A stretch of DNA of 5,169 bases from Candidatus Woesearchaeota archaeon (GTDB taxonomy: Archaea > Nanobdellota > Nanobdellia > Woesearchaeales > UBA10200): the NCBI GenBank assembly GCA_018302185.1, contig JAGVZX010000009.1:1-5169 (forward strand), given 5' to 3'. Within the stretch, counting starts at the first letter, position 1, and each line of letters opens with the position of its first letter. This document shows positions 1-5,169 of this stretch, piece after piece. A program made the position numbers and the translations under genes. Under the pieces are notes generated by a model, which searched no databases, was not told the origin of the DNA, and saw only the letters and a program-made list of their open reading frames with translations.

Positions 1-2432
1 ACTCAATAGACACTCCTCCTCCTACAGTTTCTGGGCAGATGCATATAGGCCATGCGTTCTCATATTCTCAAGGTGACTTCATTGCACGCTACCATAGGAT
101 GAAGCAGGAAACAGTTTTCTATCCATTTGGCACAGATGACAATGGCTTGCCAACTGAAAGATTGGTTGAAAAAGTAAAGAAAGTTAAATCTACAAAGATG
201 CAGCGCAGTGAATTTGTAGTGCTTTGCTTAAAGACGATCAACGAGCTGAAAGCAGAGTTTGTAAGGCCTTGGAAAGAGCTTGGCATAAGCGCAGACTTTA
301 ACAACAGTTACTCTACAATCGATCCACATTGCATCCTTACAAGCCAGAAATCATTTATCGACCTTTACAAAAAAGGCCGCGTTTTCCAGGAAGAGTCTCC
401 TATCACTTGGTGCCCTCTCTGCCAGACAGCAATCGCTCAAGCAGAATTTGAGAACATAGATATGAGCTCTCATTTCAATGATGTTGTGTTTAAGGTGCAT
501 GGAAAAGAGTTGATTATTGCAACTACGAGGCCAGAATTAATCCCTGCATGTGTTGCCATAGTTGCGCATCCAGATGATGAAAGGTATAAGAAACTTTTCG
601 GCAAATTTGCGCAAGTTCCTTTGTTTGATTATGAAGTCCCTATAATTGCAGATGAGAAAGCTGACCCAGAGAAAGGAACTGGCATAGTCATGGTCTGCAC
701 ATTTGGAGACAAGAATGACGTTGAATGGTGGAGAAAATATAACCTGCCATTAAAGATAGTGATAACCAAAGAAGGCAAGATGAATGACTTAACAGGAAAA
801 TATAATGGGTTGCCTCTTAAGGAAGCAAGAAAAGAAATATTAAATGATCTGAAGAATTCTGGGCTGTTGATTGCGCAAAAGCCGATCACTCACGCAGTCA
901 ATGTTCATGAAAGATGCTCGACTGAATTAGAATTCTTAAAGACAAGGCAATGGTACATAAAAGTTCTTGACAAGAAAGAAGAGCTTATCGAAGCAGGCAA
1001 CAAGATAACATGGTTCCCAGAGCATATGAAAGTGCGTTATACTCATTGGGTTGAGAATCTGCAGTGGGATTGGTGCATCTCAAGGCAGAGGCATTTCGGA
1101 GTTCCTTTTCCTGTCTGGTACTGCAAGAAATGCGGTGAGATTAAAGTTGCTGAATTAAAGCAGCTGCCTGTCGACCCTATGAAAGATGCTCCTAAGGTAT
1201 TTTCAAATAATAAATTAACAGACGCTAAGTGTGATTGTGGTAGTAGTGATTTTATTGCAGAGACAGATGTCATGGACACTTGGGCAACTAGCAGCGTAAC
1301 TCCACAGATTGCATTGAATTGGGTTGAAGATAAAGATGATGAGAAATATAAAGATATTCATGGAGTTTTTGATTCGATGTTCCCTATGACAGTCAGATTG
1401 CAGGCTCATGACATCATAAGAACTTGGGCATTTTATACTATTGTAAAAGGAATTTATAACAATGACACAATTCCTTGGAAAGAAATAATGATCTCTGGCC
1501 ATGCTCTTGACCCTAAAGGAGAGAAGATGTCAAAGAGCAAAGGAAATGTAGTTGATCCTATCAAAATAATCGAGAAATATAATGCAGATGCTTTAAGGTT
1601 CTGGGCAGCTGGCAGCACTTTGGGTGATGATCTTCCTTTCTTAGAAAAGGATCTGGTCACAGGGCAGAAAATTATAACTAAACTATGGAATGCAAGCAAA
1701 TTTGCAGTCATGAATCTTATTGGTAAAGATGGAGAAAAAGATTATGACGGAACATCTGCTCCAAAGAAATTTGCTGTAATTGATTTATGGCTTCTTGCTC
1801 AATTGAATGAACTTATAAAAGACTGCACTTTAAGCTTTGACAATTACGAATATGCAAAGCCAAAATTGGCAGTTGAAAAATTCTTTTGGCATACCTTCTG
1901 TGACAATTACCTTGAGATTGTTAAAGACAGGTTTTTTAATAAAGATAGATACACTGCAGATGAGATATTGAGCGCGCAATACACTCTTTACAACACGATT
2001 CTTTCCATCTTAAAGATAATTGCACCTATAATGCCGCACATCACTGAAGAGATTTATCACATATATTTTGCAGAGATAGAAAAACAGAAAAGCATACATG
2101 TTTCTTGCTGGCCAAAAGAGAATAAGCTCTGGGATGCAAGTGAAGAAAATAAAGATGGAACAGCTGCAGAAGCATTGAAAGCAGGTAACCTTGCAGTTGA
2201 AGTTATTGCTGCAGTCAGAAGATACAAGACAGAGAACAAGATGGCGATGAACCTTGAAGTTGCTTCAGCTTCAATCAAATGCAAAAAAGAAGACAAGAAA
2301 CCGGTTGAGCTTGTCTTGAAAGATCTAAAAACCACACTCAAGATAAAAGAGTTAAGTGTTAGTGCGGCAGATAAGATCGATGATTCTGATCTGAAGACGA
2401 ATGTGGAAGGGCTCGGAGTTTTTGTCAAATAG
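1..2432 (+). CDS. valS: Valyl-tRNA synthetase, archaeal type (5'-truncated by window edge)
   Basis: A class I aminoacyl-tRNA synthetase that charges tRNA-Val with valine in the cytoplasm and edits mischarged threonine. The reading frame is open to the left edge (first full codon at 3) and reads SIDTPPPTVSGQMHIGH, so the ATG at 39 lies inside the HIGH region and is not the start. Numbering from that Met: HIGH 2-5; GTDDNGLPTE 31-40, typical of archaeal ValRS; a CxxC at 125/128; the CP1 editing domain about 150-290 with TTRPE 162-166 and GTGIV 213-217; WCISRQRHFGVPFPVWYC 345-362; zinc-ribbon cysteines 362/365 and 398/400; DTWATSS 413-419; KMSKS 496-500; and the helical anticodon-binding domain from about 572 to 720. 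Only a short C-terminal tail follows. About 800 residues remain, so only a short N-terminal piece appears to be missing. The gene ends at TAG 2430-2432. Identification is very secure; only the start is unknown. Confidence 0.97.
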   Translation, partial: SIDTPPPTVSGQMHIGHAFSYSQGDFIARYHRMKQETVFYPFGTDDNGLPTERLVEKVKKVKSTKMQRSEFVVLCLKTINELKAEFVRPWKELGISADFNNSYSTIDPHCILTSQKSFIDLYKKGRVFQEESPITWCPLCQTAIAQAEFENIDMSSHFNDVVFKVHGKELIIATTRPELIPACVAIVAHPDDERYKKLFGKFAQVPLFDYEVPIIADEKADPEKGTGIVMVCTFGDKNDVEWWRKYNLPLKIVITKEGKMNDLTGKYNGLPLKEARKEILNDLKNSGLLIAQKPITHAVNVHERCSTELEFLKTRQWYIKVLDKKEELIEAGNKITWFPEHMKVRYTHWVENLQWDWCISRQRHFGVPFPVWYCKKCGEIKVAELKQLPVDPMKDAPKVFSNNKLTDAKCDCGSSDFIAETDVMDTWATSSVTPQIALNWVEDKDDEKYKDIHGVFDSMFPMTVRLQAHDIIRTWAFYTIVKGIYNNDTIPWKEIMISGHALDPKGEKMSKSKGNVVDPIKIIEKYNADALRFWAAGSTLGDDLPFLEKDLVTGQKIITKLWNASKFAVMNLIGKDGEKDYDGTSAPKKFAVIDLWLLAQLNELIKDCTLSFDNYEYAKPKLAVEKFFWHTFCDNYLEIVKDRFFNKDRYTADEILSAQYTLYNTILSILKIIAPIMPHITEEIYHIYFAEIEKQKSIHVSCWPKENKLWDASEENKDGTAAEALKAGNLAVEVIAAVRRYKTENKMAMNLEVASASIKCKKEDKKPVELVLKDLKTTLKIKELSVSAADKIDDSDLKTNVEGLGVFVK

Positions 2433-2440
2433 CAATGATC

Positions 2441-2459
2441 TCCTTTCCTTAATTCTTCT
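2441..2459 (+). terminator. Pyrimidine-rich stretch after valS, possible archaeal terminator
   Basis: Immediately after the valS stop codon the + strand becomes T- and C-rich (TCCTTTCCTTAATTCTTCT). Archaeal RNA polymerase terminates at T-rich tracts without needing a hairpin, so this is the best candidate for the valS 3' end. No T run longer than three is present and no stable stem is visible, so the call is weak. Confidence 0.2.
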
Positions 2460-2503
2460 GAACATATCTCTCCATTCTCAGGTCGGTAATTTATGCCACA
2501 ACC

Positions 2504-2513
2504 TTTAAAAATA
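2504..2513 (+). promoter_or_regulatory. Archaeal TATA box for the 281-residue TPR-like gene
   Basis: TTTAAAAATA matches the archaeal TATA-box consensus. It is centred about 27 bases before the ATG at 2535. Archaeal transcription usually begins 25-27 bases downstream of the TATA centre, so the predicted start falls at or within a base or two of the ATG. No Shine-Dalgarno sequence precedes this ATG (the upstream bases read TAGTTCTATTTT), which agrees with a leaderless mRNA. The start site is inferred from spacing. Confidence 0.7.
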
Positions 2514-2523
2514 GAGGCTATTT
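2509..2523. repeat. Short inverted repeat overlapping the TATA box, possible operator
   Basis: AAATAG (2509-2514), a 3-base spacer AGG, then CTATTT (2518-2523) form a perfect 6-base inverted repeat that starts inside the TATA box. The right arm CTATTT recurs at 2528-2533, ten bases or one helical turn downstream. A repressor bound here would block TBP or polymerase. In AT-rich DNA such short repeats also arise by chance, so an operator role is speculative. Confidence 0.25.
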
Positions 2524-2534
2524 AGTTCTATTTT

Positions 2535-3380
2535 ATGATTTTAGAAGAGCAATTAAGACGAAATATTGAAGATCTCTGGAAAGGCTTAGACCTAAATGAG
2601 CTAGAAGGACGTGAGAGATTAGAAGCTATAGTACAGCATGCTACTGCAGGTGCAACCACTACAGATTCTGTTTCAAAAGGGCAGTTCTTATATGAAAAAG
2701 CTCGTGCATTAAGTTATCTGGGCAGAGAACGTGAAGCAGAACATTTTGCGATTTCAGCTGAAAGTGAGCGACCTAAAAACTTATTATATGCAGTGTTAAG
2801 GCTTAATCTGGCAAGAGTAGTTCATAGTCCAGGGAGCAGGGTTATAATTCAGCTGTATGCGAAAGTTGAAGCTAATATGTCTGCTCACATTGATCTATTT
2901 TTAAGGCAAGGTGCAGAAAACCTATCGCCAGAAACTAAGCATCTGCTGAGAGAATATTTCTTTACAGCATCACAAATATCGCAGGACAAAGATACGCGCA
3001 GTAAGTATCTGGCTAATGCAGTGCAACTTTCTCAGACGCATGAAGAGTCTGCAGAGGCTCATTATTATTCTGCACTTGAAATAGTTGATCTAAGAGAGTC
3101 TATTCCAGAAGCACCTCAGGGTATTGAACATTACGATGAAGCTAGAGAGCATCTCATGTCGGCAATTGCTCATGAGCCAAAGAATTCTTTATACCATGCG
3201 CAGCTAGGCAGATTGTATCTACATGTAGGCAAAGATGAGTTAGCAAAAGAAAAATTCGAAGAAACCTTGAAAATGCTTGAAGTCCGCAGAGTATTAGGTG
3301 GCAGTGCACTTTATGCAAGGACGTATGCAACAAATGGCCTTAGGATATTATCAGCTGCACCTTCAGGTTCTGGAAATTAG
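2535..3380 (+). CDS. Soluble TPR-like helical-repeat protein, function unknown
   Basis: A 281-residue protein with no signal peptide or membrane segment, so probably cytoplasmic. It is almost entirely helical, with tetratricopeptide-like units. Residues 49-82 (KARALSYLGREREAEHFA, then RPKN) have the A-LG-A-F-A-P spacing of a TPR. Residues 173-216 look like a TPR with an extra loop at about 185-198 (HYYSALE, then YDEAREHLMSAIAHEPKN). Residues 218-250 are the clearest unit (LYHAQLGRLYLHVGKDELA, then KFEETLKML). TPRs are protein-interaction scaffolds, so a partner-binding role is likely, but no catalytic motif is visible and I do not recognise the family. The ATG at 2535 is chosen because it lies at the predicted transcription start of a TATA box with no ribosome-binding site, which fits a leaderless mRNA. 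It has its own promoter, separate from valS, and ends in TAG 105 bases before the next gene. Confidence 0.85.
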   Translation: MILEEQLRRNIEDLWKGLDLNELEGRERLEAIVQHATAGATTTDSVSKGQFLYEKARALSYLGREREAEHFAISAESERPKNLLYAVLRLNLARVVHSPGSRVIIQLYAKVEANMSAHIDLFLRQGAENLSPETKHLLREYFFTASQISQDKDTRSKYLANAVQLSQTHEESAEAHYYSALEIVDLRESIPEAPQGIEHYDEAREHLMSAIAHEPKNSLYHAQLGRLYLHVGKDELAKEKFEETLKMLEVRRVLGGSALYARTYATNGLRILSAAPSGSGN

Positions 3381-3431
3381 GGGCAATTCCTGGATGTAGA
3401 AGGATTATCAGCAAGTGTTATTAACTAGTAG

Positions 3432-3451
3432 TAAATTCTTAGAAAGATTTA
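3432..3451. repeat. Imperfect inverted repeat at the promoter of the 440-residue gene
   Basis: TAAAT-T-CTT (3432-3440) pairs with AAGATTTA (3444-3451) around a 3-base loop, giving eight base pairs with one bulged T at 3437. It covers the sequence just upstream of the TATA box and its first four bases. It could be an operator or simply AT-rich coincidence; no sequence in common with the repeat at the previous promoter is obvious. Confidence 0.2.
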
Positions 3452-3455
3452 AATA
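3441..3455 (+). promoter_or_regulatory. Archaeal BRE and TATA box for the 440-residue gene
   Basis: AGAAAGATTTAAATA combines a purine-rich TFB-recognition element (AGAAAG, 3441-3446) with a near-consensus TATA box (TTTAAATA, 3448-3455). Its centre is at about 3451-3452, which predicts a transcription start near 3477-3478. The mRNA leader would then be about 8 bases to the GTG at 3486, or about 17 bases to the TTG at 3495. This is the strongest promoter-like sequence in the window. Confidence 0.75.
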
Positions 3456-3483
3456 CTTGCACGTAAAATAAACCTATTATATA

Positions 3484-3489
3484 AGGTGA
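3484..3489 (+). promoter_or_regulatory. Shine-Dalgarno AGGTGA that bears on the start of the 440-residue gene
   Basis: AGGTGA matches six bases of the expected archaeal Shine-Dalgarno AGGAGGTGAT. It contains the GTG at 3486, so it cannot serve that codon as a ribosome-binding site. It lies five bases before the in-frame TTG at 3495, a normal spacing, and therefore favours TTG as the true start. The ATG at 3490 is out of frame and stops after one further codon. Confidence 0.5.
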
Positions 3490-4808
3490 ATGAATTGAAC
3501 GGAAAACATATATTAGCAGTTCATAGGTCAAATGAAGGTGATGGCTTAGTCAAAGCTATAATGAAAGAGTTAAGAAGAATTCAGCCAGACAGTGTTGGCA
3601 TTGAATTGCCTTCAAACAATCGTGATTTAATCTCTCAGGGTTATGTTATTCCTGTATTTGGTGAAGTAGCGCAAAGATTGGATCGGTCTTTAGTGCCATA
3701 TCTTGGTCTTGAAGAGCCTGGCATCCGTGAAAGAACTGCAGCTCTTGAAGTACTTAGGGACGAAGATAATAGACGATCTAGTACAATTCTTAATGAAAAA
3801 AGTATTGCATTTATTCTTACGATGAATGGGTGGTTAGGTTATTCATCATCAGAACTTGCATCTTTATCTCCTGATCATGAAAAAATGCATGAATTACAAA
3901 GGATAAAAGAAGTGACACAAGAACTTCTGGGTCAGAATCAAACATTGGATGCTGTACGTTCTTATCTTGCCCATACTAAAGAAAGGTTATTAGCTATAAA
4001 AGGTAAAGTAGATAGATTTCATCCTGATTGCTTGATAGTGAGCAATTATATTGCATCTCAATTAAAAGGCATATTGCCAGAATATAAAGTTACAGAGGTG
4101 TATCCAGCACATGGAGATTCTTTAACTGTATCTGGATGGGTTAAAGTTGCTGCTGCAAGTATAAGTCTGGGGTTAGGTATAGGATTGCTCTACGACTCTT
4201 TAAATCCTAGAGAAATTTCAAAACCTTCTGGCACAGATCACCGTGCTAATCCACAAATGGCAAGCTTTGCAGATGATTCAGGATCTCCTAGGAGATCTAC
4301 TTTTCATGTATCTAAGAGTCCAGACTATGACTCCTCAGATTACACCAGCATTATGCACGCAGCAGAGCAAGCTGACAAAGACTATACCCTAAAGGAGAAA
4401 TCAGGTTTTCTGGATATATTTAGACAGCACGATATGCTTCAAGAAATAATTGGTATTTATCAGGTGGCACTAAACTTTGCAACAAAAGCAGGTAATCTTG
4501 ATAATCAGATAGAATGCCATGAAAAAATAGCTGAATGGAACCTAAATTTCAGTCGTAGTATGTATCCTCTATTAAGACCAACATTAGGGTTTACTGATAA
4601 AGCTATGGCGCATTATGAACAGGCATTACGTTTATGCATCTCTCAGGCTAGTTCAGTTGCAGCTACTGATCCGCAAAGTGCAGGTGCCTATCTTATGCGT
4701 GTAAATAATTTAGGCAAACAATTAGAGGGAGTAAGAGAAGAAAAGAAAAGAGATCGCGAAACCGTTACAGTAATGATTAGAGATAGAGATAATCTTTTTG
4801 GATTTTAA
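3486..4808 (+). CDS. Unknown protein: possible TraB/Tiki-like domain, membrane segment, helical C-terminus
   Basis: A 440-residue protein of unrecognised family. Residues 7-45 (HILAVHR, then IQPDSVGIELP) show strand-helix-strand spacing with His13 and Glu40 placed like the metal-binding H and E of TraB/Tiki/ChaN/EreA-type domains. Residues 179-207 (HPDCLIVSNYIASQLKG, then YKVTEVYP) could be the second half of that fold, but lack the usual second histidine. This resemblance is inference. Residues about 218-236 are hydrophobic and glycine-rich, a possible single membrane segment. Residues 238-285 are Ser/Pro/Asp-rich and look disordered. Residues 310-410 are helical with TPR-like pieces (YQVALNFATKAGNLDN; KAMAHYEQALRLC), followed by a charged tail. 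The gene has its own BRE/TATA promoter. The GTG at 3486 gives the longest frame; TTG at 3495, three codons in, is better placed after the Shine-Dalgarno. It ends in TAA, 93 bases before the next gene. It is certain as a gene; function is unknown. Confidence 0.85.
   Translation: MNELNGKHILAVHRSNEGDGLVKAIMKELRRIQPDSVGIELPSNNRDLISQGYVIPVFGEVAQRLDRSLVPYLGLEEPGIRERTAALEVLRDEDNRRSSTILNEKSIAFILTMNGWLGYSSSELASLSPDHEKMHELQRIKEVTQELLGQNQTLDAVRSYLAHTKERLLAIKGKVDRFHPDCLIVSNYIASQLKGILPEYKVTEVYPAHGDSLTVSGWVKVAAASISLGLGIGLLYDSLNPREISKPSGTDHRANPQMASFADDSGSPRRSTFHVSKSPDYDSSDYTSIMHAAEQADKDYTLKEKSGFLDIFRQHDMLQEIIGIYQVALNFATKAGNLDNQIECHEKIAEWNLNFSRSMYPLLRPTLGFTDKAMAHYEQALRLCISQASSVAATDPQSAGAYLMRVNNLGKQLEGVREEKKRDRETVTVMIRDRDNLFGF
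4282..4297. repeat. Perfect 16-base palindrome inside the 440-residue gene
   Basis: GATCTCCTAGGAGATC is identical to its own reverse complement, centred on CTAG. It encodes SPRR in the predicted disordered linker after the hydrophobic segment. Its role, if any, is unknown: it could be a protein-binding site, a hairpin in RNA, or chance. Confidence 0.6.
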
Positions 4809-4810
4809 GA

Positions 4811-4818
4811 TTAAATAT
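4811..4818 (+). promoter_or_regulatory. Weak TATA-like element before the fourth gene
   Basis: TTAAATAT lies three bases after the stop codon of the 440-residue gene. It would place a transcription start near 4840 and give a leader of about 60 bases for the gene at 4902. The purine-rich TFB element is poor, and the fourth gene could equally be read from the upstream promoter. Another AT-rich string at 4871-4878 (TAATAAAA) is an alternative, but would leave no room for the Shine-Dalgarno leader to be fully used. Confidence 0.25.
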
Positions 4819-4848
4819 CCTGAGTTGCCTAAAAAGTTGCAGCAATCA

Positions 4849-4854
4849 TTTTTT
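4849..4854 (+). terminator. T6 run after the 440-residue gene, possible terminator
   Basis: Six consecutive T residues on the + strand, 41 bases after the TAA stop codon, are the longest T run in this gap. Archaeal polymerases can terminate at such tracts. No convincing hairpin precedes it. If it works, the fourth gene would need a promoter downstream of or near it, which conflicts with the TATA-like element at 4811-4818. Confidence 0.3.
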
Positions 4855-4892
4855 CCGAGTACAAATGAACTAATAAAAGCCACATTGAAGAG

Positions 4893-4898
4893 AAGGAG
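4893..4898 (+). promoter_or_regulatory. Shine-Dalgarno before the fourth gene
   Basis: AAGGAG, with AGGAG complementary to the 16S tail, lies three bases before the ATG at 4902. The spacing is short, but no other in-frame ATG, GTG or TTG lies between the upstream in-frame TGA at 4866-4868 and 4902, so it supports this start. Confidence 0.55.
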
Positions 4899-4901
4899 AA
4901 T

Positions 4902-5169
4902 ATGCCAAAACCAAATCCAAAAATAAGCTCACTCGAGTTGAAAGTAGCATTATGTGTAGTTGTAGGGCTATATTTGGCAGTTAGGCCAGCATCTCAAGCA
5001 CCTGTGCCACAACCTAATGCTGATCGTGCCATCAGTATTTCTCAAGACCCTCGTTATGCTTCTAATCCAGCTGCTGGCTTAGATTCAAAAACCCATGATG
5101 ACAAAAGAAACGGTGAGATTGCGTATTATCAGCCAATAATTGAAGAGTATGCAAGTAATCCTAGTAGGA
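4902..5169 (+). CDS. Membrane-anchored protein, N-terminal part only (runs off window)
   Basis: The frame begins at ATG 4902 after a Shine-Dalgarno and stays open for 89 codons to the window end, so the 3' end is missing. The start reads MPKPNPKISSLELKVA. Residues 13-27 (LKVALCVVVGLYLAV) form one hydrophobic segment, preceded by lysines at 3, 7 and 14, as expected for a membrane anchor with a cytoplasmic N-terminus. There is no lipobox or convincing signal-peptidase site, so it is more likely an uncleaved anchor than a secreted protein. Residues 28-65 are rich in Pro, Ala, Ser and Asn (RPASQAPVPQPNADRA) and look like a flexible linker. From about residue 66 the sequence turns polar and helical (DDKRNGEIAYYQPIIEEYA), possibly the start of a helical-repeat domain. 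It lies 93 bases after the previous gene on the same strand. The family is not recognised; no function is assigned. Confidence 0.7.
   Translation, partial: MPKPNPKISSLELKVALCVVVGLYLAVRPASQAPVPQPNADRAISISQDPRYASNPAAGLDSKTHDDKRNGEIAYYQPIIEEYASNPSR

Noticed and set aside
39..41. ATG at 39 as the start of valS
   Set aside because: It is the Met just before the HIGH motif. The frame continues upstream to the window edge with the conserved PPPTVSG sequence, so the gene is truncated and begins outside the window.
1201..1260. AT-rich, GT-repetitive patch in valS as an insertion or intein scar
   Set aside because: The frame is continuous and encodes the expected zinc-ribbon region followed by TDVMDTWATSS, so nothing is inserted.
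119..2428. Several open frames of 61-123 codons on the - strand within valS
   Set aside because: They lie entirely over a securely identified synthetase gene, their translations show no recognisable domain, and none has a promoter or ribosome-binding site that I can see. They are antisense shadows of valS.
3490..3498. ATG at 3490 as a start for the 440-residue gene
   Set aside because: It is in the +1 frame relative to the gene and reads ATG AAT TGA, so it ends after two codons.
4824..4840. Two copies of GTTGC before the T6 run as a terminator stem
   Set aside because: They are direct, not inverted, repeats. The only local stem (TTG-CAG-CAA) is three base pairs, too weak to support a hairpin terminator.
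1..5169. CRISPR array, tRNA, rRNA, insertion sequence or toxin-antitoxin pair
   Set aside because: No spaced direct repeats, no tRNA T-loop (GGTTCRANNCC) in a gap, no transposase motif and no small overlapping gene pair were seen on reading both strands. The gaps are only 93-105 bases.

Overview
The window looks like a piece of an AT-rich archaeal chromosome. Three things support this. The valyl-tRNA synthetase has the archaeal-type sequence (GTDDNGLPTE after the HIGH motif, DTWATSS, a zinc ribbon). The two internal intergenic gaps carry archaeal TATA boxes at the expected distance from the next gene. Ribosome-binding sites, where present, fit an archaeal 16S anti-Shine-Dalgarno. A DPANN-type archaeon, for example a woesearchaeote relative, would fit the style of the small TPR and membrane-anchored proteins, but this is an impression and not a demonstrated assignment.

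Layout: all four genes read on the + strand. Bases 1-2432 are the 3' part of valS; its start lies upstream of the window. After a 102-base gap with a TATA box comes a 281-residue soluble TPR-like protein (2535-3380), probably made from a leaderless mRNA. After a 105-base gap with a second TATA box comes a 440-residue protein of unknown function (3486-4808). It has an N-terminal domain that may resemble the TraB/Tiki/ChaN superfamily, a possible membrane segment, a disordered linker and a helical TPR-like C-terminus. After a 93-base gap comes the start of a fourth gene (4902 to the window end), encoding an N-terminally membrane-anchored protein with a proline-rich linker; its 3' end is outside the window.

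How they work together: valS is a translation housekeeping gene and probably has no functional link to its neighbours. The three downstream genes share helical-repeat or membrane-anchor features and may form a lineage-specific module, but each of the first two has its own promoter. No mobile element, CRISPR array, tRNA, rRNA or toxin-antitoxin signature was seen. There is no gene-free stretch longer than about 105 bases.
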